64,000 nucleotides of DNA from Mycolicibacterium iranicum (GTDB lineage: Bacteria > Actinomycetota > Actinomycetes > Mycobacteriales > Mycobacteriaceae), in contig NZ_LQPC01000052.1 in the NCBI RefSeq assembly GCF_002101705.1, positions 1-64,000 on the forward strand. Direction: 5' to 3'. Shown piece after piece: positions 17,219 through 26,544 of the stretch. Made by a program: the position numbers and the translations under genes. Each line of letters starts with the position of its first letter. Positions within the stretch are counted from its first letter, which is position 1. Under the pieces are notes generated by a model. That model was not told the DNA's origin. It made no database searches and was given only the letters and a program-made list of their open reading frames with translations.

Positions 17219-19327
17219 TCATTTTTGGCGGCCTTTGACCAATGCGAGGACGTCGGGGCCGTACTGTTCGAGCTTGCGCGCGCCGATTCCGGGGATCGCG
17301 ACGAGCGCGGCATCGTCGGACGGCAGCGATTCAGCGATCGCGATCAACGTGTTGTCGGAGAACACCACGAAGGCGGGCACGCTCATCTCCTTGGAAATCC
17401 GCAGCCGCCACTCCTTGAGCTCGGCGAGCAGCTCCTCATCGATATCGGAGGGACAGGTCTCGCAGCGGCGCAACATGATCGCCGGCGGGGAATTCAACGC
17501 CGCGTTGCAGACGCGGCACCGCGGCTGAGGCCCGCGCTGTTTGCGTGGCTTGCTGGGGCCGTCGTCGCGCTGGGACTGCGGCGCGATGCCGTTGAGGAAC
17601 CGTGACGGACGCCTACCCTGGCGACCCCCGGGGTTGCGGGCCAGTGCCCAACTGAGTGTCAGATGCACACGAGCCCGAGTGACGCCGACATACAGCAGCC
17701 GGCGCTCCTCCTCGACCGGCTCACTGTCGGGCCCATGCGAGAGCGCGTGGGAGATCGGCAGGGTGCCGTCGGCGAGCCCGACGAGATACACCGCGTCCCA
17801 CTCCAGTCCTTTCGCGGCGTGCAACGAGGCCAGCGTGACGCCCTGCACCACCGGTGGATGACGCGCGTCGGCGCGCTGACGTAACTCGGTGAGCAGCGCG
17901 CGCAGATCAAGCTGCGGACGTTGCGCGACTTCGTCGTCGACAAGTTCGGCCAACGCGACGAGTGCCTCCCAGCGGTCGCGGGCGCGGGTGCCCGGCGGCG
18001 GTTCGGCGGTCAACCCGAGCGGTTCCAGGGTGGCGCGCACGATCTCCGGCAGCGATCCCGCCGCGAACCCCTCGGCGCGTTCGGCCACGCGCTGCAGCGC
18101 CAACAGTGCCTGCCGGATTTCCTGGCGACTGAAGAACCCCTCGCCGCCGCGCACCTGAAACGGGATCCCGGCCTCGGTGAGTGCCTCCTCGTACACCTCC
18201 GACTGTGCGTTGATGCGGTAGAGGACCGCGACTTCCGAAGCGGGAGTACCGGATTGGATCAGCTTTTGAATGCTCTTGGCGACGGCCGTCGCCTCGGCGA
18301 CTTCGTCGGGGTACTCCTTGAAGACCGGATTGGGCCCCGGTGGGCGCTGGCCCACCAGGTGCAGCTTGCTGCCCGCCATCCGGCCTCGCGCCGCCGCGAT
18401 CACACGGTTGGCCAGCGACACCACCTGGGGCGTGGAGCGATAGTCGCGCTCCAGCCGAACGACCGCCGCATCGGGGTAGCGACGCGAGAAATCCAACAGG
18501 TAGCGCGGCGAAGCGCCTGTGAACGAGTAGATGGTCTGGTTCGCGTCGCCGACGACGGTCAGGTCGTCTCGGCTGCCGAGCCAGGCATCAAGGACACGCT
18601 GCTGCAACGGGGTGACGTCCTGGTATTCGTCGACCACGAAGCAGCGGTACCGGTCGCGAAATTCCTGGGCCACCGCGGCGTCGTTTTCAATCGCAGCAGC
18701 GGTGTGTAACAGCAGGTCATCGAAATCAAGGAGCGTCATGCCTTCGCGCCGGGTCTTGAGCGCCTCGTAGTTGGCGTAGACGGTCGCGATCTTGGCGGCG
18801 TCGAACGGGATGTCGCGGCCGACGTCGGCGACGGCTGCGGCGTACTGCTCGGGGCTGATCAACGAGGCCTTCGACCATTCGATTTCGCCGGCCAGGTCGC
18901 GGACGTTGTCGGTGCCGGTGGGCAGCCCGGCGCGGTTGGCAGCTTGTGCGACGACGGCGAACTTGCTGTCCATCAGCTGCCAATCGGTGTTGCCGACGAC
19001 CCTCGGCCAGAAGTAGGCCAATTGCCGCCGCGCGGCGGCGTGGAACGTCTGCGCCTGCACCGAACCCGTCCCCGCACCCTCGTCGAGCGCACGCAGCCGG
19101 CCGCGCATCTCGCCCGCGGCGCGCTGGGTGAACGTGACCGCCAGCACCTGACTCGGGGCCACGTGCCCGGCGGTCACCAGATGCGCGATGCGGCGGGTGA
19201 TGGTGCGGGTCTTCCCGGTGCCGGCACCGGCGAGCACGCAGACCGGCCCCCGGGGTGCGAGCACCGCGTCGCGCTGTTCCTCGTCGAGATCACCCAGCAG
19301 CCGGTCGCGGGAGGCCGTGGGGGACAT
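17219..19327 (-). CDS. uvrD2: ATP-dependent DNA helicase UvrD2 (HRDC-containing)
   Basis: 702 residues from [27 protein letters not shown]; a longer frame reaches 19357 but family members begin here. Superfamily 1A motifs are evident: [11 protein letters not shown] (Walker A), [15 protein letters not shown] (motif II), [12 protein letters not shown] (III) and [12 protein letters not shown] (V). Near the C-terminus a tetracysteine element (CRVC and CETC) precedes an HRDC domain ([16 protein letters not shown]). M. tuberculosis UvrD2 is an essential helicase with this same architecture. It is divergent from the mycoredoxin gene, with about 80 bases between starts. Confidence 0.95.
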   Translation of the reverse strand: MSPTASRDRLLGDLDEEQRDAVLAPRGPVCVLAGAGTGKTRTITRRIAHLVTAGHVAPSQVLAVTFTQRAAGEMRGRLRALDEGAGTGSVQAQTFHAAARRQLAYFWPRVVGNTDWQLMDSKFAVVAQAANRAGLPTGTDNVRDLAGEIEWSKASLISPEQYAAAVADVGRDIPFDAAKIATVYANYEALKTRREGMTLLDFDDLLLHTAAAIENDAAVAQEFRDRYRCFVVDEYQDVTPLQQRVLDAWLGSRDDLTVVGDANQTIYSFTGASPRYLLDFSRRYPDAAVVRLERDYRSTPQVVSLANRVIAAARGRMAGSKLHLVGQRPPGPNPVFKEYPDEVAEATAVAKSIQKLIQSGTPASEVAVLYRINAQSEVYEEALTEAGIPFQVRGGEGFFSRQEIRQALLALQRVAERAEGFAAGSLPEIVRATLEPLGLTAEPPPGTRARDRWEALVALAELVDDEVAQRPQLDLRALLTELRQRADARHPPVVQGVTLASLHAAKGLEWDAVYLVGLADGTLPISHALSHGPDSEPVEEERRLLYVGVTRARVHLTLSWALARNPGGRQGRRPSRFLNGIAPQSQRDDGPSKPRKQRGPQPRCRVCNAALNSPPAIMLRRCETCPSDIDEELLAELKEWRLRISKEMSVPAFVVFSDNTLIAIAESLPSDDAALVAIPGIGARKLEQYGPDVLALVKGRQK

Positions 19328-19409
19328 GGCGACCATCATGTCAGCGGGGCCTGACAAGCGCGGACCTCCGGCCGGGCATGTCGGCGCCGTCGACTACGTT
19401 GAGGGTCTT

Positions 19410-19661
19410 ATGAGCACTGACGGCGCAGCCCTGACCATGTACACGACGACGTGGTGCGGCTACTGTTCGCGCCTGAAGATGGCCCTCAAGTCCGAGGGCA
19501 TTGCCTGGACCGAGGTCGACATCGAGGCCGACCCTGCCGCGGCGGAGTTCGTCGGATCGGTCAACAACGGCAACCACGTGGTGCCGACGGTGAAGTTCGC
19601 CGACGGATCGACCCTGACGAATCCGAGCATCAAGCAGGTGAAGGCCAAGCTCGCCGGTTAG
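19410..19661 (+). CDS. mrx1: Mycoredoxin Mrx1
   Basis: 83 residues, glutaredoxin-like fold, with the CGYC active site at about 16-19 (TTWCGYCSRL) and the TVPT-type loop HVVPTVKF. Mycoredoxin-1 reduces mycothiol mixed disulfides in the cytoplasm and is in the SigH-linked thiol-stress response of mycobacteria. GAGGG lies five bases before the ATG. Its stop overlaps the convergent XRE gene by four bases (TTAG at 19658-19661). It is preserved next to uvrD2 as in H37Rv. Confidence 0.95.
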   Translation: MSTDGAALTMYTTTWCGYCSRLKMALKSEGIAWTEVDIEADPAAAEFVGSVNNGNHVVPTVKFADGSTLTNPSIKQVKAKLAG

Positions 19662-19924
19662 ATCGCGACCCGCTCGTCACCGTCGCCGCGCCAGACCTCG
19701 ACAGCCTGCGCAAGCGGAAGCCCCAGTGCGTCGCACAACCCGACGACCGTGCCGAAGCTTGGGCTGGGCAGCCTGCCGACCTCGATCTTGCGCAATGTCT
19801 CCGGTGAGATTCCCGCCTCGCGGGCGATCACGTCGGCGGGGCGGCCGGCACGCGCGGTTCTGATCAACGCGCCGAGGCGCTGTCCGGCACGGATCTGATC
19901 GGGACTCAGGGGCACGCGGACCAT
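19658..19924 (-). CDS. XRE-family helix-turn-helix regulator
   Basis: 88 residues, a single HTH_3 domain: IRAGQRLGALIRTARAG, then DVIAREAGISPETLRKIEVGR (the two helices) and FGTVVGLCDALGLPL. AGGATC lies eight bases before the ATG. It is divergent from a methionine aminopeptidase gene, with two near-identical palindromes in the shared 100-base gap. The simplest reading is an autoregulator that also controls the aminopeptidase. I do not recall this pair between mrx1 and nudC in M. tuberculosis. No toxin-like partner is seen, so it is not called an antitoxin. Confidence 0.85.
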   Translation of the reverse strand: MVRVPLSPDQIRAGQRLGALIRTARAGRPADVIAREAGISPETLRKIEVGRLPSPSFGTVVGLCDALGLPLAQAVEVWRGDGDERVAI

Positions 19925-19944
19925 GGGGTGATCCTAACCGAGCG

Positions 19945-19960
19945 CGGTATTAAAGTACCG
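19945..19960. promoter_or_regulatory. Palindromic operator 1 between XRE and methionine aminopeptidase genes
   Basis: CGGTATTAAAGTACCG: five-base perfect arms CGGTA/TACCG with a six-base AT-rich centre. It lies 21 bases upstream of the XRE start codon and shares its arms and spacing with the site at 19980-19995. Confidence 0.7.
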
Positions 19961-19979
19961 GGACTGGTACTGTCGGGCC

Positions 19980-19995
19980 CGGTATAAAAATACCG
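19980..19995. promoter_or_regulatory. Palindromic operator 2 between XRE and methionine aminopeptidase genes
   Basis: CGGTATAAAAATACCG: six-base perfect arms CGGTAT/ATACCG around AAAA. The centre-to-centre distance to operator 1 is 35 bases. TATAAA inside it could serve as a -10 for the aminopeptidase gene, so binding would block that promoter. Confidence 0.7.
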
Positions 19996-20025
19996 AGCCG
20001 ACCGGACCTGATGGGGTTGCCCGAC

Positions 20026-20799
20026 ATGATCGAACTCAAGACCGCCGCCGAGATCGACAAGATGGCTGTCACAGGTGCGTTCGTGGCGCGGACGCTGGCC
20101 ACCTTGGCGGGCGAGGCCGAGCCCGGCGTCGACCTGATGCAGCTCGAGCATCGCGCGAGGGCATTGATCGCCGACTCCGGCGCGGTGTCGTGCTACTGGG
20201 ACTACTCGCCGTCGTTCGGCCGCGGCGCTTTTCGGAACGTCATCTGCCTGTCGGTCAACGACGGTGTGCTGCACGGACTTCCGCGCTCATACGTGTTGCG
20301 CGACGGCGACGTCCTCACCATGGACTTCGCGGTGACCATCGACGGCTGGGCAGCCGATTCCGCGGTCACGCTGGTCGTCGGCGACAGCAACGATCCCGCC
20401 GACACGGCGTTGGTCGAGTCCACCCGACGTGCGCTGGCCGCAGGCATCGCCGCTGCCGTCCCCGGTAACCACCTCGGCGACGTCTCGGCGGCGATCGGCG
20501 CCGTCGCTGCCGCCGACGGTTACGCCGTCAACACCGATTTCGGCGGGCACGGCATCGGCCGAACCATGCACGAAGACCCCCACGTCCCCAACCGCGGGAA
20601 GCCGGGACGCGGACTGCTGCTTGCGCCGGGCATGACCCTTGCGCTGGAACCGTGGTGGGGACGCGGAACGAATCAGTTGATCGTCGACGCCGACGGCTGG
20701 ACGCTGCGCTCAGCAGATGGCTCCAACACCGCGCACTCCGAGCACACCATCGCGGTGACCGAAGACGGTCCGCGCGTGCTCACCGCTGTCGCGGATTAA
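20026..20799 (+). CDS. map: Type I methionine aminopeptidase
   Basis: 257 residues from MIELKTAAEI, the conserved start; an ATG at 20011 would add five residues. The five metal ligands are in the expected places: aspartates in DFAVTIDGWAADSA, histidine in GGHGIGRTMHEDP, and glutamates in LALEPWW and SEHTIAV. It removes initiator methionine in the cytosol. It has no N-terminal SH3-binding extension of the mycobacterial MapB type. Mycobacteria normally carry map genes elsewhere, so this is probably an additional paralog. It is divergent from an XRE regulator and overlaps the stop of nudC by four bases. Confidence 0.88.
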   Translation: MIELKTAAEIDKMAVTGAFVARTLATLAGEAEPGVDLMQLEHRARALIADSGAVSCYWDYSPSFGRGAFRNVICLSVNDGVLHGLPRSYVLRDGDVLTMDFAVTIDGWAADSAVTLVVGDSNDPADTALVESTRRALAAGIAAAVPGNHLGDVSAAIGAVAAADGYAVNTDFGGHGIGRTMHEDPHVPNRGKPGRGLLLAPGMTLALEPWWGRGTNQLIVDADGWTLRSADGSNTAHSEHTIAVTEDGPRVLTAVAD

Positions 20800-21722
20800 T
20801 CCAGCGCCGCCCACGACTCGATGATCTCGCGCGCAATCGAGATCGAACCAGGAAGAAGCAGCCGGGAATCGCTCGTCGAACCCCAGTCACCCAATTCGAG
20901 CGCCTCGCGGATCTCAGCGCGGGTGAACCAGTGGGCCTCCTCGATTTCGCCGTCGTTGAATGCGAACGGCTGCTCGGGATCGCCGAGCGCGTGGAAACCC
21001 ACCATCAGCGACCGCGGGAACGGCCACGGCTGAGACCCGAGGTACTGCACATCGGTGACCGTCAGGCCGATCTCCTCGGCGATCTCGCGCACCACGCACG
21101 ACTCGAACGACTCCCCCGCCTCGACGAACCCGGCGAGGATCGAGAACCGGCGCTGCGGCCACACTGCCTGCCGGGCCAACACCGCGCGATCGTGGCCGTC
21201 GTGCACCAGGCAGATGACTGCGGGATCGATGCGCGGAAACTCCTCGCGGCCGGTCACGGGGTCGATGCGCGACCAACCGCTCTTGATCGGTTTGGTCGGG
21301 GCACCGGTGGACGGGCTGAACTGAGCGCTGGCGTGCCAGTTCAGCAGCGCGGTCGCCGTCGCGACGAGCTGGGCACTGACGTCGTCGAAGATGTCGCCGG
21401 TGCCGCGCAGATCGAGCACCTCGGTCTTGACGGTCGGATCCTCGGGTGGCTCCAGGTCGGAACGCAGTGCCCACACGTGACGGCCGTCGTCGAGCTTGCC
21501 GAGGAACACGGCGTCCTCCGGCGGGGCGTCGCCGACCTTGCCGGCCCTGTTGAGTACGACGCTGCCCTCGGCGATCAGGACCTGATTGCGACGATCCACC
21601 CGCAGAAGCAGCGCATCGTTCCAACCGGCCACCGCGGCGTCGATGTCGGTGCGCAGCGTGTCGGCGCGGTCGGCGCCGACCCGGGACAGCAGCGGGATAT
21701 TGCGCAGTCGAAACGGCGTCAT
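20796..21722 (-). CDS. nudC: NAD+ diphosphatase / RNA-decapping hydrolase NudC
   Basis: 308 residues from the ATG giving MTPFRLRNIPLL, supported by AGAAGG six bases upstream; a TTG at 21749 is less likely. The Nudix box is complete (GFVEAGESFESCVVREIAEEIGL region, residues of the GX5EX7REXXEEXG pattern), followed by the NudC-specific SQPWPFPRS. NudC hydrolyses NAD(H) and removes NAD caps from RNA. The zinc-ribbon cysteines found in some NudC proteins are absent here, as in other mycobacteria to my knowledge. It lies just downstream of the K+ channel gene and is probably co-transcribed. Confidence 0.94.
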   Translation of the reverse strand: MTPFRLRNIPLLSRVGADRADTLRTDIDAAVAGWNDALLLRVDRRNQVLIAEGSVVLNRAGKVGDAPPEDAVFLGKLDDGRHVWALRSDLEPPEDPTVKTEVLDLRGTGDIFDDVSAQLVATATALLNWHASAQFSPSTGAPTKPIKSGWSRIDPVTGREEFPRIDPAVICLVHDGHDRAVLARQAVWPQRRFSILAGFVEAGESFESCVVREIAEEIGLTVTDVQYLGSQPWPFPRSLMVGFHALGDPEQPFAFNDGEIEEAHWFTRAEIREALELGDWGSTSDSRLLLPGSISIAREIIESWAALD

Positions 21723-21753
21723 CGCTGCCTTCTGCTCTTCGCGACGCAAGCGC

Positions 21754-22833
21754 TCATCGCTCCTCGTCCGCGCTGCGGATGTACAACAGCCGGTCTCCTA
21801 GTTCGAGCGCGTCGACCTCGGCATCGTCGACCCGGATGAGCTTGTTGTTACGCACCACGCCCAGCACGATGTCGGATTGATGCCGAGGCGAACTGCCCGC
21901 TTCTTTGGGTGTGACCTCACGTTCGGCGATCGCGAACCCGCGATCGGGGGTCAGTAGGTCTTCCATCATCTCCACCACGCTGGGTGTCTGCACGGCGATG
22001 CCGAGCAGTCGGCCTGCGGTCTCAGACGTGACCACGGTGGAGTCCGCGCCGGATTGTTCGAGCAGATGCTGGTTTTCGGCCTCGCGAACCGCGGCGATGA
22101 TCTTGGCCTTCGGAGCGAGTTCTCGCGCGGTCAGCGTGACCAGCACAGCGGTGTCGTCGCGGTTGGTGGCGACGATGATTGATTTGGCGTGCTGCGCGCC
22201 CGCGAGCCGAAGCACCTCGGAGTCGGTCGCGCTGCCGCGGACGGTGACCAGCCCCGCGCTCTTGGCTCGCTCAAGTGAGGCAGCGTCTTCGTCCACCACG
22301 ACGATGTCGGCGGGGGCGACCTCGTCGCCGACCATCGCCGCGGCGGCTGTCCGGCCCTTGGTGCCGTAGCCGACGATGATGATGTGGTTGCGCAATCTGC
22401 TCCTCCAGCGCTGGATTTGATAGACCTGCCGTGATTGCGTGGTGAGGGTTTCGACCGTCGTACCGATGAGCACGATCAGGAACGCCACCCGCAGCGGCGT
22501 GATCACCAGGACGTTGACCAGCCTCGCCGTGGGCGTGATCGGAGTGATATCGCCGTAACCGGTGGTCGACAGCGACACTGTCGCGTAGTACAGACAGTCG
22601 AGGAAGGACAGCTGATTTTCCTGGCTGTCGCGGTAGCCGTCCCTGTCGATGTAGACGATGAGCACCGCGGCGAACAGTGCCGCCAACGCGTAGATGACAC
22701 GCACCGTGATGCGACGCGCCGGACTGACTGTCTCGGTCGGGATCTGGACGCGATCGGTGATCGCGTGAACCGGCATGTCGGTCAGGGACCGGTCGAACCG
22801 GCGCACCCGGCGGCGCAGGCGTCCCTTAGCCAT
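21754..22833 (-). CDS. Ion channel/TrkA-N potassium channel-like protein (Rv3200c-like)
   Basis: 359 residues. A short two-transmembrane pore module (VIYALAALFAAVLIVY and a second segment near VLVITPLRVAFLIVLIG) flanks the selectivity filter SLSTTGYGDITP. A cytoplasmic RCK_N domain follows (IIIVGYGTKGRTAAAAM, a nucleotide-binding glycine loop), then a TrkA-C region to the end. This is a ligand-gated K+ channel architecture. The gene ends 31 bases before nudC's ATG, suggesting one transcript. The start is clear at MAKGRLRRR. Confidence 0.92.
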   Translation of the reverse strand: MAKGRLRRRVRRFDRSLTDMPVHAITDRVQIPTETVSPARRITVRVIYALAALFAAVLIVYIDRDGYRDSQENQLSFLDCLYYATVSLSTTGYGDITPITPTARLVNVLVITPLRVAFLIVLIGTTVETLTTQSRQVYQIQRWRSRLRNHIIIVGYGTKGRTAAAAMVGDEVAPADIVVVDEDAASLERAKSAGLVTVRGSATDSEVLRLAGAQHAKSIIVATNRDDTAVLVTLTARELAPKAKIIAAVREAENQHLLEQSGADSTVVTSETAGRLLGIAVQTPSVVEMMEDLLTPDRGFAIAEREVTPKEAGSSPRHQSDIVLGVVRNNKLIRVDDAEVDALELGDRLLYIRSADEER

Positions 22834-22879
22834 GAGGCCCGGTCAGTTGGTGAGGCAGCCGCACCAGCACAATGTACTC

Positions 22880-23275
22880 ATGTCCGCTTCCGCATCTGCA
22901 CTGCAGCAGATCTCCAAGTCCTCACGTGGCGCCAAGATGGGCGCCTGGCTGGTCGGGATGGGGGTGTTGCACTTCGCCGCCCCCAAGCCGTTCGACACCA
23001 TCGTCCCCGAGGAGCTCCCCGGCACCCAGCGCTTCTACACCTACGCCTCCGGTGTCGCCGAGATCGGTGTCGGGGCCATGCTGCTCGCGCCGCGGACGCG
23101 GAGGGTCGGCGCACTGTCGGCCATCGCCCTGTTCCTCGGCGTGCTGCCCGGGAACGTGAACATGGTGCGGCTGTGGAAGGACAAGCCGCTGCCGATGCGC
23201 GTCGGCGCGTATGCCCGCCTTCCGTTGCAGATCCCGATGATCACGCAGGCCTGGAAGGTCTACAAGGAGAGTTAG
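22880..23275 (+). CDS. DoxX-like small membrane protein
   Basis: 131 residues, with hydrophobic segments around AKMGAWLVGMGVLHFAAP, VAEIGVGAMLLA and VGALSAIALFLGVLP. The GxGxLHF and PRTRR loops resemble DoxX/YphA-type proteins. The frame is open further upstream, overlapping the channel gene, but the ATG at 22880 is the first reasonable start. Its stop overlaps the convergent adnB stop by four bases (TTAG). Function unknown; DoxX relatives take part in quinone or thiol redox processes. Confidence 0.75.
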   Translation: MSASASALQQISKSSRGAKMGAWLVGMGVLHFAAPKPFDTIVPEELPGTQRFYTYASGVAEIGVGAMLLAPRTRRVGALSAIALFLGVLPGNVNMVRLWKDKPLPMRVGAYARLPLQIPMITQAWKVYKES

Positions 23276-26200
23276 GCAGCCTCCGCCCCCGCCTGATCGC
23301 TCAGCAGAGCGATCAGATCGCTCTCGTCGGGGAGCACGTCCGGAACCACGGTCTCACCAGACCGCACGTAGTGGAACACCGCCCGCACCGACGACAGCGG
23401 GCATTCGTGGAGCCGGGCCCATGCCAGCCGGTACACAGCCAACTGAATGGCATTGTGCTGTAATTCTTCTGGAGTGGACGGCACCTCACCAGTCTTCCAG
23501 TCCACCACCGTGACCTTGCCGTCCTCGCCGGCGAAGACCGCGTCGATCCGGCCTCGCACCACACGGCCCGCAATCATCATGTCGAACGGCACCTCGACAT
23601 CAACCGGTGTGCGGGCAGCCCACGGCGACAGTGCGAATGCTGACTGCAGTTCCTCCAGCTCGCCCCTGTCCTGGCGATCGGCGTCGGCCGCGCCGGGAAG
23701 GTCGTCGAGATCGAAGAGCTTCTCGGCTTGGAAGTATCGCTGCACCCATTCGTGAAAAGCTGTACCCAGCAGCGCCTGTGAGTCTGGCCGACGAGGGAGC
23801 CGCCTCTGCAGCCGCTGCGCGACCGCTTCGGGATCCTTGCCGAGTTCGACCATCGCACTGACCGACAGCTGCACGGGCAACGCCGGAGCGGGTCTGTGTG
23901 CGGCCAGTTCCCGTTCCGCCAGAAGCGCGTCGACGTCTGCGGCCCAGCCGTGTACATCGGTCTGCGGAACGATTGAGGCGCCCCCTTCGATGGCGGCCGC
24001 GACGAGGTGTGCACCCCGGTCGGTGGGTTCCCGGCGGCCGCCCATCGGGTCCACCGGCCACATTGCCTCGATCTCACGTTCCCGCAATGGGTTGGCCTCG
24101 CCGTCGGCGGGTGCCTCAGCCCAGACGTCGACCGTTCCGCACGGTGTACCCGTCTCCGCCGAGGTCTCGATGACATCTTTCAGCCCGCAGAGGAATTCCG
24201 AAGGGCCGCGAGGTTTGGACTCGGTCGCTCCCCAGTGATGTCCCGACACCAGCAGCGTGTGCTCGGCGCGGGTGACCGCCACGTACAGCAGCCGCCGTTC
24301 CTCGTCGGTGCGCCGCTGCTCGAGACGGCGCTTGTGATCGGAGATCTTGTCGGACAACCCTTTCCGGTCGCTTACATCAGAGGTGTCAAGGACAGGGACA
24401 CCGTGTGCGGACACGGTGGCGCAGTCACCGCGCAGCAGCGGCGGAAGGTCGGCGGCGTCGGTCAGCCAGGTGCGAGGTGATGCGGTCGACGGGAATACCC
24501 GCTTCGACAGGTGTGGCACCGCAACGATCTGCCATTCGAGGCCCTTGGCTGCGTGCACGGTCAGGATCTGGACCCGATCGGCGGACACGGTGACCTCGGC
24601 GGGCGCGAGACCGTTCTCCACCTGCTCGGCGGTGTCGAGATAGGCCAGCAGGCCCGAGGCCGTCGCCGACCCGCGTGACGAGAAGTCGGCGACCACGTCG
24701 CCGAAGGCGTCGAGATGCTCGGTGCCCGACCATCCCGCTGAAACTGGTTGAGCAGCACGGACTTCGGCGTCGACACCGAGGACGCGCCGTATTTCGGCGA
24801 CAAGGTCGGGCAGCGGGCTCTCCAGGTGGGCGCGCAGCGCGGTCAGCTCCCGCCCCAAAGTGATGATCCTGGCGTGGCCTGCCGCGGAGTACGCCGCAGC
24901 CGGGCCGGGATCGCAGATGGCGTCGGCCAGACAGGCGGTGTCGGCGTCCGGTCCCAGCGCCGCGACGATGTCCGCGGTCGCCGACGATGCATTGGGAGAG
25001 CCCGGGTCGACCAGCGCCGCGGCCCGTCGCCACAGCGCGGCGACATCGCGGGCGCCCAACCTCCAGCGCGGTCCGGTCAGCACCCGAACGGCGGCAGCGC
25101 CGGCGGTCGGGTCGACGCACAACCGCAGCATTGCCACTAGGTCTGCGACCTCGGGCACGGCGAGCAGGCCGGCGAGCCCGACCACCTCGACCGGCACCCC
25201 TCGCCGGTTCAGGGCTTCAGCCATCGGCGCGGCATCGGCGTTGCGGCGGACCAGCACCGCGGCGGTGGGAACCGCGGCGGATCGCCGGCTCCCGTCGTGC
25301 CAACGGGCAGCGATCTGGTCAGCGACCCAGTCTCGTTCGGCCTCCACGTCGGAAAGCAGCGCGCAGTGCACAGCACCCGGCTCGGCGCCGGGCCGCGATT
25401 GCAGCGACCGCACCGACACCGACCGGCGCCGGGCGTCGACGGACATCTCGTTCGCCAGGTGCAGCACCTCCGGCGGGTTGCGCCAACTGGTGCGCAGCTC
25501 CAGCGTGGGCGCCGGCGTTCCGTCCGACCGGGGGAAGTCGGTGGTGAAGCGAGGGAGATTGGTCGCCGATGCACCCCGCCAGCCGTAGATCGACTGAATG
25601 GGGTCACCGACGGCGGTCAGGGCCAGATCGTCGTCGGCGCCGCCGCCGAACAGCGCCGACAGCGCGACACGCTGTGCGTGGCCGGTGTCCTGGTACTCGT
25701 CGAGGAGCACGACGCGGTATCTCTGTCGCAATTGTTCGCCGACGGAGGGGAATTGCGAAGCCAGCCGTGCTGCCGAAGCCATCTGCATACCGAAATCCAT
25801 CACACGTTGCTCGCGCATCCTGCGGTGCAGTTCGTCGATCAGCGGGACCAGCATCGTGCGTTCGGTTTGGGTGGCCAGCATGCGCAGCAGCCACTGGCTG
25901 GGGCCGCGGTCGCGCTGGTATCTGCCCGCGGGCAGGGTATGCACCAGCCGGTCGAGTTCGACGTGGGTGTCGTTCAGTTGCGCCGTGTCAACAAGGTGCT
26001 CGGAGAGCTGCCCGGCCAGTCGCAACACCATGCCGGTGATGGAGGCCGGCGATTTGTCGGTCTCCAGCACTGCCGGATGTTCGCAGACCACACGAAAGGC
26101 CAACTGCCACAACTCCGTCTCGCTGAGCAGTCGGGTATCGGGCTCGACGGGAAGCATCAGCCCATATTCACGCAGCAGGTTTCCCGCGAAGGCGTGATAG

Positions 26201-26544
26201 GTGCCGACGGTGACGGGGTCTTCGGTGAAACCGGCCCCCGCCGCCGAGGGCACCACAAGCCCGGTGCCGGCGAGGCGCGCAAGCCGGGCCCGCACCCGCC
26301 GCAGAAGCTGACCGGCGGCCTTCCGGGTGAAAGTCAGGCCCAGGACCTCTCCGGGATGCGCGTAGCCATTGGCGACGAGCCACACGACACGGGCCGCCAT
26401 GGTCTCGGTCTTTCCTGCGCCGGCTCCCGCGATGACGACGAGCGGCCCCGGGGGCGCGGCGATCACGGCCGCCTGTTCCTCGGTCGGCTCGAATATTCCC
26501 AAAGCCTTTGATAACTCAGCGGGACTGTATCGGGGTGTGGTCAT
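23272..26544 (-). CDS. adnB: AdnB, helicase-nuclease subunit of the AdnAB DNA end-resection motor
   Basis: 1090 residues from MTTPRYSPAELSKALG. A spurious open frame continues to 27093 through adnA, but the adnA stop and this ATG overlap as ATGA, which fixes the start. The N-terminal UvrD-like motor has VIAGAGAGKTETMAAR (Walker A), VVLLDEYQDTGHAQR (motif II) and GDPIQSIYGWRGA. The C-terminal RecB-type nuclease has GTAFHEWVQ, GRIDAVF and VVDWKTGE. AdnAB resects double-strand breaks in mycobacteria. AdnB is the lead motor, as I recall. Confidence 0.94.
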   Translation of the reverse strand: MTTPRYSPAELSKALGIFEPTEEQAAVIAAPPGPLVVIAGAGAGKTETMAARVVWLVANGYAHPGEVLGLTFTRKAAGQLLRRVRARLARLAGTGLVVPSAAGAGFTEDPVTVGTYHAFAGNLLREYGLMLPVEPDTRLLSETELWQLAFRVVCEHPAVLETDKSPASITGMVLRLAGQLSEHLVDTAQLNDTHVELDRLVHTLPAGRYQRDRGPSQWLLRMLATQTERTMLVPLIDELHRRMREQRVMDFGMQMASAARLASQFPSVGEQLRQRYRVVLLDEYQDTGHAQRVALSALFGGGADDDLALTAVGDPIQSIYGWRGASATNLPRFTTDFPRSDGTPAPTLELRTSWRNPPEVLHLANEMSVDARRRSVSVRSLQSRPGAEPGAVHCALLSDVEAERDWVADQIAARWHDGSRRSAAVPTAAVLVRRNADAAPMAEALNRRGVPVEVVGLAGLLAVPEVADLVAMLRLCVDPTAGAAAVRVLTGPRWRLGARDVAALWRRAAALVDPGSPNASSATADIVAALGPDADTACLADAICDPGPAAAYSAAGHARIITLGRELTALRAHLESPLPDLVAEIRRVLGVDAEVRAAQPVSAGWSGTEHLDAFGDVVADFSSRGSATASGLLAYLDTAEQVENGLAPAEVTVSADRVQILTVHAAKGLEWQIVAVPHLSKRVFPSTASPRTWLTDAADLPPLLRGDCATVSAHGVPVLDTSDVSDRKGLSDKISDHKRRLEQRRTDEERRLLYVAVTRAEHTLLVSGHHWGATESKPRGPSEFLCGLKDVIETSAETGTPCGTVDVWAEAPADGEANPLREREIEAMWPVDPMGGRREPTDRGAHLVAAAIEGGASIVPQTDVHGWAADVDALLAERELAAHRPAPALPVQLSVSAMVELGKDPEAVAQRLQRRLPRRPDSQALLGTAFHEWVQRYFQAEKLFDLDDLPGAADADRQDRGELEELQSAFALSPWAARTPVDVEVPFDMMIAGRVVRGRIDAVFAGEDGKVTVVDWKTGEVPSTPEELQHNAIQLAVYRLAWARLHECPLSSVRAVFHYVRSGETVVPDVLPDESDLIALLSDQAGAEAA

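Noticed and set aside
19658-19924. XRE gene as an antitoxin
   Set aside because: No toxin-sized partner gene is adjacent; the divergent neighbour is a full methionine aminopeptidase.
22435-23463. 342-codon plus-strand frame across the channel gene start and DoxX gene
   Set aside because: Out of frame with the DoxX-like protein and antisense to the channel; no domain.
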